From Heliocidaris tuberculata (taxonomy: Eukaryota > Echinodermata > Echinoidea > Camarodonta > Echinometridae), in the NCBI GenBank assembly GCA_025618425.1, contig CM046850.1, positions 9,031,749 through 9,095,748 of the forward strand: 64,000 bases of DNA. Reading direction: 5' to 3'. Positions 28,701 to 35,682 of the stretch are shown here, piece after piece; within the stretch, counting starts at the first letter, position 1; each line of letters opens with the position of its first letter. The notes under the pieces are model-generated. The model worked only from the letters and a program-made list of their open reading frames with translations. It had not been told where the DNA came from and ran no database searches. A program made the translations under genes and the position numbers.

Positions 28701-31471
28701 GAGTCTTCTCACTCTAACGATGCATATTATCCTGACGCTGATAAAATAATTTTATATTTTAAATGATGTTTGAAAATCAGTGTTCATAATAAAGGACTGA
28801 AAACGTATTGTGATGGGTCTCTGATAAAGTACAATTTATATAGCTTCTCACGACAAAGCATATCATTCTCTAACGACGCTGATAAAATATTGTTACCTGT
28901 TGCATGAATTTAACTCGGCAATTCTGCTTTTTAACATCTCCCGCTAACGATATTCATTGAAATAGGCCTAATGAAACCAAGTTATTTTCTTTGAAGTGGA
29001 AAACATACGACGTGCTTTATAAACAATAAATATTCATTTTGTTTTGATTATTATGATGATCCATATCATTCTCTAACGAGGTTGACAAGAATTGTATCAG
29101 GGAAAACTGATGACATTTGTGCTCTCGAATCTAAATCGCGAATCACATTTCTTGTCAAGAAGAAGACACTTTACGATGCTCCAGAATAAGTAAAAAAAAA
29201 ATCTGATTTCTATGACGATGATGTCTAGATTTTCTAATGACACAATGATGTTTGTTAGCTGTCAACATTTAGACAAATTAATTTAAACAAATAAAACAAA
29301 TGTCGATATATAAATGTCTTTTTAAACGTTTCAAATATTGTACGAAATGTATTTGATTTCAGATAACGCGTATTCTGATTCCAAAATAAATTTCATACCC
29401 ACGGGAAGTCTCCCTTCTTACTCCCTTCTTTATGTCAAGCTAGCTAAGGAACAATGTTGCCTCTAATTTGTTATTTCGAGCCTAACTTAGTAACACCAAG
29501 CAGCCAATAACATCACGAACATGAGCCATCGCCCCCATGATCATCGAACCCCCTTACGCGACATTTTACTTAAATGATATTCAGTTGCTATGTGAATTTA
29601 AACCAAATTTGCCAATATTGGACCAATCATAGCGCTGTAGTATTTCCAGCGATTGACCTGCACATGCGCAGAACGTACGCTAGTTTTCGCGCCAAATGTT
29701 TACTCATTCAGTTACAATCACTGATCTCTACGTTTTTTTTTGTAGAGATCAGTGGTTGCAATGCGAAGCTCGAATGAACTCAGGCTATATCAGGGGCGGC
29801 GCCAGGGTATTTAAATAGGGGGGCAAAATGAGGCGTATAGCAACGTCGCACGTCGAGGGTCTTGAAATAACAAATAGGACTATAACAGTTATGTCATAAT
29901 TGCATGGCCTAGCCTTCTTTTCTCCATTTCCCCTTCTCTTTCTCCTTTTTTCCCCCTTCTTCCTCTTTTTTTTTGTTGCTCAATTGAAAAATGATAGGGG
30001 GGGGGGGGCGGCCACCCCCCTGCCCCCCTGTAGCGCCGCCCCTGGGCTATATAATGGTATATATAATAATCTGACCCAGCAAGCTAGCACATCGGTGTGC
30101 TGTAATGACTATATTTCCAACCGGCAATTTCTTAAAAAATTACAGAGTACAAACGAAGTCTCTATTTTGAGATCGAGAGTTGTTGCAAATCTCATACATC
30201 AAGCCACTATCTAGAAGGTTTGAAGGGAGATCTTATTGAGGGCCAGGGATAAGGGAGAGAAAGGGGGAAGAGAGCGCGGAGCTTATGAATGTAGAAGCAC
30301 GCGTTGCGCACCAGCAGGTCTGGAGTCGATAAATAAAATCGATCGGTGTTTGTGATGCTTTTGACAGTGATTGATTACACATTCGACTTGTGCGGTGTGA
30401 ATTTAATGTTTTTCTTTGGATCGGTTCTGAGAATTTGATCGACATAGGCGATTAATCGACTTACAAACATTGACTTATACATAGAATTAACACACGTAAG
30501 TCTATGAGGATAAATTGATACTTTTTTTTTCCGACTTAAGCGACTATTCGACACATGCGACGTCGACTTAAGCGAGGTTGACTGTATTTATCTTTTTACG
30601 TCTTATTTTCCCCCCCATACCCACTCATGGGACCATCACTATATGGGGCTGTGTCAATTTCAGCCTGTCACGACCTCTAAGTTGAAGAGGTAAAAACACC
30701 AATACAATCGGCAAAATTTTGAGAAAATACTTCCTTCTACATTTTAGAAAGATAGAATATCTAATTTCATGCCAGATCCTTTGATAGGATCTTTATCATC
30801 TTGATCAAGTGAAATTTTCAGGCTGTTTTTGGTTGGTGATCTTGCTCCTCTGCCGCACACATATGTGCAAGATATCACACACTTGCTATGGGAGGCAATT
30901 GCTCACACTATGAAGGTACAGGGTGCGAGGTTATCTCCAATAACCTCGCATAACTTCCATAAGTGTGAGTGCCCCATACCTTAAATACATGCGATAGAAA
31001 ATAACCAGTATTTTTGCATTCGTCCAGCGTAGTGGTCAATATGACCACTAAAGTATTATGTGGTGTGGATGAATCACTCAATACACATTCTCAGATATGA
31101 TTTGTCAATGTCATCACGGTCATGTTTGTTGATGCCCCGTTTTTATTTTCTGTCATTCTGACTTTGCATTTTCCAGATATTGGACACACATTAGATCCGT
31201 TAATAAGAATAACAAATCTTAAGTAAAGCTAGAGCTGTAATAATAACTTTCTAATCGTATTAAATTGCAAGATTTATTATATCGACGTATAAGTGACACC
31301 ATACATGAAATGGGATACATGGGACTGAGTTGTCCAATCACAATAGATAATCACGTTGCGCAATTGCGAGCACAACACAAATACACATACCTCTTGCGGA
31401 TTTTGGGCTCTCTTCTTCACAGATTCTGCAAATTCATCTGCCTCATGCTTGCTACGATATGTTCTAGACAT
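1659..31471 (-). CDS. RANBP2: RanBP2/Nup358 nucleoporin, N-terminal domain (16 exons, 3' part outside window)
   Basis: RanBP2 (Nup358) builds the cytoplasmic filaments of the nuclear pore complex and acts in Ran-dependent transport and SUMOylation; its N-terminal helical domain anchors it to the pore scaffold. Sixteen minus-strand exons with GT/AG borders splice in frame into 709 codons. Recognisable stretches in order are the start MSRTYRSKHEADEF, a TPR block with AIQCYRRSLELN (about residues 28-138), YWVERAEKYFPNH, LVWLGLQWDV, LCILDLE, VLRCQKNHGMETQLLVE and SVLYWEAALDHLK. These follow the order and spacing of vertebrate RanBP2 residues 1 to about 750. The ATG is chosen because the first exon corresponds to the vertebrate N-terminus. 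The reading frame is open and in phase at the last visible donor, so the gene continues left of base 1. Intron 1 is 9.3 kb. I see no clear core promoter. Identification rests on remembered family sequence, not on a search. Confidence 0.9.
1953..3254. mobile_element. Fold-back hAT-like element, 8-bp TSD attcaaat
   Basis: Inverted ends taggcctgagtc / gactcgggccta are flanked by perfect 8-bp duplications attcaaat (1945-1952 and 3255-3262). Internally two arms of about 370 bp (about 2250-2610 and 2640-3000) are inverted copies around a centre near 2620. No transposase is visible. It fills most of the intron between RANBP2 exons 15 and 16. Confidence 0.85.
3335..3395 (-). CDS. RANBP2: RANBP2 exon 15
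   Basis: 61 nt encoding (S)NRAVLHPKKPMFSHVHKPIE. PMFSHVHKPI matches vertebrate PLFKHFHSVDI, and both phases fit exons 14 and 16. Acceptor ctttctcttaccag, donor gtaagttcac. Confidence 0.8.
3660..3825 (+). repeat. Dispersed 'CCTAACCCT / GACCAAAC' repeat, copy 2
   Basis: Contains ggaccaaacgctatacc and ends near ggagcgattgctgcgggag, about 20 bp from the exon 14 donor. Repeat sequence therefore starts almost immediately after the splice site. Confidence 0.5.
3828..3949 (-). CDS. RANBP2: RANBP2 exon 14
   Basis: 122 nt encoding VGELQKESRDPNDRRDRREA and YQAMSVLYWEAALDHLKMMA, equal to vertebrate EYIGRSVHYWKKVLPLLK. The donor is gtattccaag: reading on instead reaches a stop inside a dispersed repeat that starts about 20 bp into the intron. 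Confidence 0.85.
3950..4986. other. RANBP2 intron 13, no gene
   Basis: AT-rich intron sequence. A (GATTT)n run at about 4710-4738 may be the 3' tail of an old minus-strand retrotransposon fragment, as in the copies at 39130 and 55220. Nothing else recognised. Confidence 0.4.
4987..5110 (-). CDS. RANBP2: RANBP2 exon 13
   Basis: 124 nt encoding PADLGKFRLTAKKGLEVLRC and QKNHGMETQLLVELGRTFNA(R); VLRCQKNHGMETQLLVE equals vertebrate TLRAQEKHGLQPALLVH. Acceptor tatttgacag, donor gtaagttccg. Confidence 0.92.
5486..6106 (+). pseudogene. THAP-domain gene remnant (transposon-type), frameshifted
   Basis: Plus-strand sequence inside a RANBP2 intron. The start MPGGDHCAVFGCANDRRYMY supplies the first zinc-binding Cys pair. 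After a gap in another frame come KEHVQHMQFH, NREGFKVSTTTKVCSNHF (the C..H pair of a THAP zinc finger) and PHPTLYLNGY, then a basic stretch PKRTRTAKRR. The frame then breaks at an A9 run (5950-5958); past it, AFTEEWVGHLEETVDQLNAN and KERPFSI continue as a coiled coil. The N-terminal Cys segment also does not splice in phase with the rest, and I see no downstream transposase. THAP domains bind DNA and are common in P-element-like transposases. I read this as a decayed transposon-derived gene. Confidence 0.7.
6587..6753 (-). CDS. RANBP2: RANBP2 exon 12
   Basis: 167 nt encoding AFLYASIFIARAQLRNLHQQ, then IPVALLVNCYSEEQLDWYMS and VYQLYSGKA. It matches the vertebrate segment ending with LPVCKQLCTERQKSWWDAV. 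Donor gtaagtttgg; ends in phase 2. Confidence 0.88.
7278..7985 (+). mobile_element. MITE family F copy 1, interrupted
   Basis: Ends aagttgagttctggg and cccagaactcaactt are inverted repeats. The same body occurs at 16223-16610 (inverted), 20118-20222 (partial) and 50240-50825. It is split by the hairpin MITE at 7306-7631. Confidence 0.65.
7306..7631. mobile_element. Hairpin MITE (family G-like), long arms
   Basis: Arms of about 60 bp, with gtttcataaagctgttc on the left and gaacagctttatgaaac on the right, also share cgacttta/taaagtcg. It is inserted into a family F element. Confidence 0.75.
8171..8358 (-). CDS. RANBP2: RANBP2 exon 11
   Basis: 188 nt. NLQRLVWLGLQW and DNLCILDLE match vertebrate SLQHLTWLGLQW and ESICILDLE, a RanBP2 signature. 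Acceptor ctatcacacacag, donor gtaagcaggg; ends in phase 0. Confidence 0.92.
8415..8800 (+). mobile_element. MITE family D copy 1 (degenerate)
   Basis: Shares long blocks with 62215-62636, such as cattaaatatgg, gacgtcactacgactc and the end ggatcacagaccgatg. The terminal repeats are eroded. Confidence 0.6.
8843..8990 (+). repeat. Dispersed 'CCTAACCCT / GACCAAAC' repeat, copy 3
   Basis: Contains gccaaacattatacctaac, then ataaagcttgcagcaattg. Same family as the copies near 1497, 3660 and 11345. Confidence 0.45.
9042..9260 (-). repeat. Two extra copies of the 3' end of RANBP2 exon 10 with its donor
   Basis: Blocks at 9042-9126 and 9155-9235 repeat the exon 10 3' end (9265-9350) at a spacing of about 110 bp. 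Each keeps ACAGTGCT..-like coding sequence and a donor: AAAG|gtatgttc at 9056 and AAAG|gtacgttc at 9168. Acceptors are absent. Confidence 0.75.
9278..9422 (-). CDS. RANBP2: RANBP2 exon 10
   Basis: 145 nt encoding GRQRLFEQIYGIQNPDPRQS to STVFKCDK plus one base. It matches the vertebrate LYDALFSSQSPKDTSFLGSDDI region loosely. Acceptor gtcacttag, donor gtacgttcag. Two extra copies of its 3' end and donor follow in the intron (9042-9260). Confidence 0.83.
9423..9917. other. RANBP2 intron 9, nothing recognised
   Basis: About 495 bp of AT-rich intron with no repeat or gene I can support. Confidence 0.4.
9918..9997 (-). CDS. RANBP2: RANBP2 exon 9
   Basis: 80 nt encoding (C)HMLNGLVKKHDEDWLEACR and TKFCTKQ; HML.L matches the vertebrate GHMLLNLSRGK segment. 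Acceptor ccatctctacag, donor gtaaaatgtc. Confidence 0.82.
10314..10693 (+). mobile_element. TTAA MITE family A, copy 2 (reference copy)
   Basis: Flanked by TTAA on both sides (10310-10313 and 10694-10697) with terminal CCCTTTC/GAAAGGG. 380 bp, non-coding. The TTAA target fits piggyBac- or Kolobok-type mobilisation. Confidence 0.8.
10861..11232. mobile_element. 372-bp fold-back MITE
   Basis: Left ggaattcacaaaggtggttt is inverted at the right end as aaaccacctttgtgaattcc. The arms run about 165 bp each, including gtgtacactt and cgccctttgc blocks. It resembles the shorter elements at 18667 and 23853. Confidence 0.8.
11439..11804 (+). mobile_element. TTAA MITE family C, copy 1
   Basis: Starts AGTGTACCAATCACCTG and ends GTGATTGGTACCCT, with TTAA at both borders (11435-11438 and 11805-11808). 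A GC-rich core carries gagtagtctactc. An inverted relative lies at 42595-42964. Confidence 0.8.
11901..12069 (-). CDS. RANBP2: RANBP2 exon 8
   Basis: 169 nt. SDVVEMAATCYLVSLQVEPF corresponds to vertebrate ALSELAALCYLIAFQVPRP; the exon ends RLGAERLSEV plus one base of a Cys codon. Acceptor ttcctgttag, donor gtaagtatag. Confidence 0.88.
12070..13558. other. RANBP2 intron 7, no gene
   Basis: 1.5 kb of intron with a C homopolymer at about 12439-12453 and two TGACGTCA-like words (about 12760 and 13307). No repeat family or coding segment recognised. Confidence 0.4.
13559..13706 (-). CDS. RANBP2: RANBP2 exon 7
   Basis: 148 nt encoding LDKLLLQTSDFMPTVGNALQ and VKGQLFFHLATLYLKMAVV. The second part matches the vertebrate MKGHFYMHAGSLLLKMGQ helix. 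The donor gttagtattt was chosen to keep phase 0 into exon 8. Confidence 0.83.
13930..14590 (+). repeat. ~160-bp tandem repeat with (CCGA)n and 3' hairpin tail
   Basis: About four diverged units; the word atatgtcttgcacatc recurs at 14089, 14248 and 14408. The array ends with accgaccgaccgacc and a hairpin at 14557-14584 (CAAAC-TTC-GTTTG within C6/G5) followed by TATAATAA. Same layout as positions 1-500 but different unit sequence. Confidence 0.75.
14885..15030 (-). CDS. RANBP2: RANBP2 exon 6
   Basis: 146 nt encoding TMLSERSGHPDSVLLQVYNR and a Leu-rich helix ending HNLLQIQA. Acceptor ctctatcccag, donor gtaagtctag; ends in phase 2. A diverged copy of its 5' half lies immediately upstream at 15099-15190. 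Confidence 0.85.
15099..15262 (-). pseudogene. RANBP2: Partial tandem duplicate of RANBP2 exon 6 and its intron border
   Basis: A copy about 145 bp upstream of exon 6 keeps an acceptor (cccatctcag) and an open frame TMICHMNSQPDSVFLQVYSS, against TMLSERSGHPDSVLLQVYNR in the true exon. It has no donor and stops soon after, so it is probably not used. Intronic sequence is included in the duplication. Confidence 0.75.
16223..16610 (-). mobile_element. MITE family F copy 2
   Basis: Terminal agagaaggtggagttctggg and ccagaactcaactttatctt are inverted. This copy lacks the hairpin insert present at 7306-7631, so it shows the empty site. Confidence 0.7.
16717..16878 (-). CDS. RANBP2: RANBP2 exon 5
   Basis: 162 nt, 54 codons. 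NDIYLNIKLIDVLLETKK matches the vertebrate DDVHVNIRLVEVYRSTKR segment; it continues to DPRWWQKAAVFYK. Acceptor ctccctag, donor gtaattgt. Phase 0 at both ends. Confidence 0.88.
17213..17252. repeat. 12-bp minisatellite (cccttgtcggta)n
   Basis: About three and a half perfect tandem units inside RANBP2 intron 4. Confidence 0.8.
17539..17676. mobile_element. Hairpin MITE family G, copy (TCAT type)
   Basis: Ends gggccctgtttcataaaac and gtttcatgaaacg-like; inner arm acttgtcatcaatgacaag; centre ctgattggctg. About 138 bp. Confidence 0.75.
17700..19852. other. Left part of RANBP2 intron 4 (repeats, no gene)
   Basis: Contains the small inverted-end element at 18667-18865 and an (ATC)n run at about 19756-19796. 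An open frame at 18926-19345 has no recognisable domain and looks like chance. Confidence 0.45.
18667..18865. mobile_element. 199-bp inverted-end MITE (GGCCCGAAT)
   Basis: Left ggcccgaatacatgaaggag, right ctctttcgtgaatttgggcc; the internal taaaccgtgggttaa arms pair. Related in style to 10861-11232. Confidence 0.65.
19853..19915 (-). CDS. RANBP2: RANBP2 exon 4
   Basis: 63 nt, 21 codons (EHILRSSKNLGEYEKYLRDK and a final L) between acceptor cttcccag and donor gtgagtcaag. Phase 0 at both ends. Weakly conserved but required to keep frame and helix order. Confidence 0.8.
20118..20222 (-). mobile_element. MITE family F, partial copy
   Basis: Shares gagaaggttgagttctggga and the following 100 bp with 16223-16325, then diverges. 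Confidence 0.55.
20457..21254. mobile_element. Element with AGAGATGCCAAC inverted ends
   Basis: Terminal agagatgccaacc and gttggcatctct are inverted, and the word ccgg is frequent at both ends. About 0.8 kb, non-coding. Flanking octamers are similar but not identical, so target duplication is unproven. Confidence 0.5.
21292..21398 (-). CDS. RANBP2: RANBP2 exon 3 (end of TPR domain)
   Basis: 107 nt encoding VAELYCEVDYEAGKHRYW then VERAEKYFPNHRIIYKTR, equivalent to the vertebrate segment with KYWLERAAKLFP. Donor gtaagttgat; ends in phase 0. Confidence 0.9.
21905..22130 (-). CDS. RANBP2: RANBP2 exon 2 (TPR repeats)
   Basis: 226 nt between acceptor acctgtttag and donor gtatgttctt. It encodes GYHIASLYCEVHEYKSALPY and then the TPR signature GWKLLGFIYESLKNPAKAI followed by CYRRSLELN. 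This is the best-conserved exon and the one that identifies the gene. It ends in phase 1. Confidence 0.92.
22264..22399. mobile_element. Hairpin MITE family G, copy (TTATTG type)
   Basis: Ends gggccctttctatcaataac and gttatgaaacggggccc; inner arm ttgttattgataacaa; centre cagccaatgag. 136 bp. Confidence 0.75.
23208..23696. mobile_element. 489-bp near-perfect palindromic element, TTAA TSD
   Basis: Starts agggggtacccaatgctg and ends cagcattgggtaccccct, with TTAA at 23204-23207 and 23697-23700. The arms of about 198 bp are almost identical inverted copies around a loop of about 90 bp that is rich in gcgcgca. Each arm tip carries ggtaaccac with TGACGTCA. Confidence 0.9.
24023..26861. mobile_element. 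hAT-like non-autonomous element, 8-bp TSD tttctaat
   Basis: Inverted ends tagggctgggact / ctcccacccct(a) are flanked by perfect tttctaat (24015-24022 and 26862-26869). Both ends carry GGTACCCGA-type words, as in the element at 1953-3254. There is no transposase frame. It contains a hairpin MITE at 25885-26043. Confidence 0.85.
25885..26043. mobile_element. Hairpin MITE family G, copy (ACCAT type)
   Basis: gggccccgttgcataaaac and gttttatgcaacggggccc are perfect inverted ends. The inner arm ttaccattaatggtaa is itself palindromic and recurs on the other side; centre cagccaatcaa. 159 bp. Confidence 0.85.
27571..28049. mobile_element. Fold-back element with AGCCTGGAAGGCTCT ends
   Basis: Left agcctggaaggctctatgaa and right cttcaaagagccttccaggct are inverted; a second inner pair, aagtgtcccgtaatgtc / gacattacgggacactt, is also present. 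479 bp, non-coding. Confidence 0.75.
29791..30044. mobile_element. hAT-like MITE, 8-bp TSD ggctatat
   Basis: Ends caggggcggcgcc / gcgccgcccctg with perfect ggctatat duplications (29783-29790 and 30045-30052). 254 bp with G- and C-runs inside. Confidence 0.9.
31391..31471 (-). CDS. RANBP2: RANBP2 exon 1 (start codon)
   Basis: 27 codons, beginning MSRTYRSKHEADEFAESV and ending NPQE before the donor gtatgtgtat. Phase 0. It aligns with the basic start of vertebrate RanBP2 just before the first TPR helix. The next exon lies 9.3 kb away. Confidence 0.85.
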
Positions 31472-32178
31472 ATCTGTTGATTTGATAACACAATAAAGTG
31501 ATAAAAATTAGTAAAATGAGACATTTGACAAGAAACGAAAAGCGGATGTGACCTTTTCAAACTGCCGCACTTCTAATTTAAATGTTATGGCGTCTTCAAA
31601 TGTGCAATACAAAGAGAAAAAAATGTATAAAAAAAAAAGAACAAAAAGAACAAAATAAACGATGGTTTAATACTGACGTATGACCAGGGATATAGGCAGA
31701 AATCCAGAGGGGACAGGGGAAGCGTCCCTCATTTGGTAGGTGGGGGGGGGGGGGGGGGAACACAATTTCAAATTGTTCCCTCCCCCACGATTTTAAGTTG
31801 TTAGATTATTTTGGAGTAAAAAAGCAACCCCAAAATCTGATGACCTTAAATTTTACAACGGAATCAACATTATAATACTCTCTGGTTACAAAGAATATCT
31901 AAACCATCATGAATGTTTGAATACAGGGTACATGTTAATAAGGCGAAGGAACTGACTGTTGAAGGACCTGAGTGGACAATGCATTGTTAGAGGCCAAGTC
32001 CACACTATATCAAATTGATTTGAATAAATAGAGAAAATTAAACAAGCATAACAGTGAAAATTTCACTGAAATCGGATGTAAAATAAGAAAGTTAAGGCAT
32101 TTTGAAGTTTTGCATTATTTTTTGAAACTTGAAACAGTGATATGCATATCATGGGCGGTATGCAAATAAGTGAACCGA

Positions 32179-32221
32179 TGATGTCACACGCTCACTTTTC
32201 ACTTTTCATATATATATATAG

Positions 32222-32253
<32 letters not shown>

Positions 32254-32271
32254 AGTGAGCGTGTGACATCA
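32179..32271. repeat. (TA)n flanked by perfect inverted arms
   Basis: gatgtcacacgctcactttt before and aaaagtgagcgtgtgacatc after an alternating TA tract; the whole unit folds into one hairpin. Confidence 0.85.
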
Positions 32272-32892
32272 TATAAATATATATATATATATTCAAGCAG
32301 AAGTTTGACATTACCTTCAAAACCCCATGTCGCCAGGAAAGGAAGTGCTCATACAACAAGTTCTTACTCGTTATCATATTATTCAAATTAAATCTTTTAT
32401 ACGTCATTCCATTGACCCTTAAGTGTCTGAATGACAAATAATATTACATAATAATATGAGGTTTTGATATTTATCTTGGGGCTCATGTCGCTAAATCGCA
32501 GTCAGATACGTTACCCTATTTTGTGATTCTTTAGAGAAGGTCAAAGTAATGCCGCATAGCAGTGTACTTGAACGAGTTTAACAATGTCAACCTCAAGCAT
32601 AAATGGCATCATGATATATTCATCGAATCTCTTGATACACAAATATATAAAATTCCTACCACTTGAAAAACTACTGTTACGATGAGCTAATATCAGATAC
32701 GTTACTTCAACTTTTGTTTCATTAAGAAATAAGTATGCTTTAAATGAACACAAAGCTCATGTACTTTTGAATACTAATAAGCTAATGTTTAATCACACAT
32801 CGGAAATTACATAAGCAAATTATTATTTTTGTGAAAACAATGTGAGAAATGAAACGATGAAATTATTAAATGTATCAGGCAGCATGATCAAG

Positions 32893-33190
32893 GCGGGTCC
32901 GCTCGCTATTCATAAGGACCGCTATTCATAAAAAAACCGCTATTCATTTAACACGCGTTATGGATAGCGGTCCTTATGAATAAGTGGTCCTTATGAACGG
33001 AGGTCCTCATGAATAGCGAGGTAATTTGTCTATGGTTTGCTTGCTATTCATAAGGACTGCGATTCATACAAAACCGCTTTTCATAAAGACCGCTATTCAT
33101 ACAAAACCGCTATTCATTTAGTCACGTGTTATGGATAGCGGTCCTTATGAATAAGTGGTCCTTATGAATAGCGGTCCTTATGACTAGCAA
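32893..33190. repeat. Cluster of an alternating inverted 17-bp motif
   Basis: The motif ccgctattcataaggac and its reverse complement gtccttatgaatagcgg recur about a dozen times. They form two related blocks (about 32893-33021 and 33047-33190), each with forward copies on the left and reverse copies on the right around cacg(c/t)gttatgg. Confidence 0.85.
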
Positions 33191-34994
33191 GGTTACCCCG
33201 AAAAAGGCAAGGCGCTTTGGCGAATGGATTTAACTTTTCGGACCCGCGTGCTCTACTTTTGTAAGCATGGCGACTTAATTCCTATGTGCTCTTATTACCA
33301 AATACGGTAACCATGGTAACGTATCTCATTAGATCAGATTAGTAATGTATCCGACAAGATATTTATTTCTCATTTTATAGTCCACATCTACAAAATATAT
33401 GTCTATATATATTATGTAATTATTAATAATGTAAATTTTAACCTCTTCTGCTGACACATTTCCTTTCCTCTCTCTCGATCCCTTCCTCCTTTTTCTTTCT
33501 CAATTCTTTTCTGATCAGGGTGGTAACGTATCTTATGAGATAATTATGTATTACTCATTTGTCGTTTACATTTTTCTTGAGACATTATTTATTACAGGAA
33601 CAATGGGGAAATGGAACTTATGCGTATTATTTTCATAAAAATCTTCTCCAACTTCATTTTGACCGTCTTCCGTAACTGCAAATTTAAGAACTATATCAGA
33701 CGAAATATTGTAGTTTTGTGTTTTATTGTTAGTATTCATATTTTATATATATCTCGATGTTATAGAAGTATATAATCACTTATCGATGTAAAGATCGTTC
33801 TTCACGTTTAGAAGTATGTTGTTTTTACGAATATAGTCATATTTTGATGTTCTACAAGTTAGAATGCATTTATTGGCGCTGGGTCTGTTGCTGTATATGC
33901 TAACGGAACTTCCGATGCGTCAAATACGTTACCATATTTGGTAGCGTATTTGACGTTATTCTTTTGACGATATTCTTTGCATCCATAATTTATTTAATCT
34001 GGCAGAGATGTTACGTGCCATTTGTGTTTTATCACAAGTGTAATACCTACTGATAACGTTTCATACATAATCAATGAGATTATTGAACTACAAATAGAAA
34101 CTCAATTTAGGATTACATATTTCAAGAAGAAAAAATATACATATGTTTTTACCTTTTATTTATCCGTCACTTTATAAATCACGATAATTTTTATTACAGA
34201 AAAGATAAGGTTGACTCCAAAATGTTTTCATGATGTTTGTAAAGTTCAAGCTTGTAGCTTTACATAAGTGTTGACATTTGAAAGCAAGAATTAAGCAGAC
34301 TATCAGAGGTTTTCTAAGATACTACCTCTGGTATACGTATCTGAGACGTGGTTTCAAAATGTTAAAAAGGGTCACTGAGTTTGGAAATATTTCTTGAAAA
34401 AATGTTGCTAGCCCAAAATCACCCATTGACTCTTTTGTATTCTTAAGGGATTAAAGTTTCTGAATTCATAAGAATTTAATGAAATCTTTGATGTTGAAAT
34501 TTTGTCATTTGTACAACTCTAATTGCACACTTTTTCGGAGAATGGCTCTTGTATAGGCTGTTGACATATGTAATGTCGTCTGGTCTATAGCCATGCAGTG
34601 TTGCCGCAACATTCAGGGAAGCTTTGCGACCAAGCGGGAACCCCCAATCCATCGCCTTGTACGTCTATATTTATGGGTACATACCCCCAAATAAGAGTAT
34701 TTTGCATTTTTCAGAATAAAAACTTTTAATTCTAGTGACGCCTTTTATTATTAGATCGAGGTCGCGTATTGTGGAACTTTATATTTTACCTTAATTGACA
34801 CAAGCAAATAAAAGTCTGGTCTCAGCTCAATCCACACCTTTTCTCTATTACCTTGAAGGGGTTATAGTTTTTTGTGTTTTTTTTTTCGTTTGGCCATTTT
34901 CGGCATTTAAGCAGGGACGATCCCCTTGAATTATCTACGGTGCATTTTATAGTTTAGTTCCTATCTCTTGTAAACGGACAATGGCCTGCTTACA

Positions 34995-35133
34995 GGGGGG
35001 CGTTTCATGAAAGGACTTGTCAGATATTTTATCCGACAAATTTGCTCTCAGCCAATCAGATGCAAGGATTTCAGTAGCTTATAACAGTTGTCGGATAAAA
35101 TATCCGACAACTTCCTTTCATGAAACGCTCCCC
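34995..35133. mobile_element. Hairpin MITE family G, copy (TATTTTATCC type)
   Basis: Ends ggggggcgtttcatgaaagg and cctttcatgaaacgctcccc; inner arm gatattttatccgac / gtcggataaaatatc; centre cagccaatcag. Confidence 0.85.
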
Positions 35134-35370
35134 AGATCTGCAATAATTGAAAGGGGAACTAACCCTTCATGGAAACTTTTGAGTATAGAAGCAGAACATT
35201 TTAGAGAAGCAGAATAGTGAAAGTTTCAGAAAATCGGACAAAGAATAAGTAACTTATGGATGTTTGACAGTTGAGAATTGAGATCACTAATGAAATGAGG
35301 AATCGGCAATACGGTCAAGACGTACATACACCACGACATACCTGCCAAATAGTATGGCAATTTATACACC

Positions 35371-35682
35371 GAAGAAGAAGAAGAAGAAGAAGAAGAAGAA
35401 GAAGAAGAAGAAGAAGAAGAAGAAGAAGAAGAAGAAGAAGAAGAAGAAGAAGAAGAAGAAGAAGAAGAAGAAGAAGAAGAAGAAGAAGAAGAAGAAGAAG
35501 AAGAAGAAGAAGAAGAAGAAGAAGAAGAAGAAGAAGAAGAAGAAGAAGAAGAAGAAGAAGAAGAAGAAGAAGAAGAAGAAGAAGAAGAAGAAGAAGAAGA
35601 AGAAGAAGAAGAAGAAGAAGAAGAAGAAGAAGAAGAAGAAGAAGAAGAAGAAGAAGAAGAAGAAGAAGAAGAAGAAGAAGAA
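35371..35682 (+). repeat. (GAA)104 microsatellite
   Basis: 312 bp of uninterrupted GAA, giving poly-Glu, poly-Lys and poly-Arg frames that are not genes. Such homopurine tracts can form triplex DNA. Confidence 0.97.

Larger units (their letters stand above)
22131..31390. other. RANBP2 intron 1 (9.3 kb), transposon-rich
   Basis: Holds the hairpin MITE 22264-22399, the TTAA palindrome 23208-23696, a triple-nested block 23853-27026, a fold-back element 27571-28049, a hAT-like MITE 29791-30044, and diverged direct repeats around ctctaacgacgctgataaaa at 28700-29250. Paired pogo-like end motifs (cgacttaagcga) occur near 28265 and 30535-30590. No other gene seen. Confidence 0.6.
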
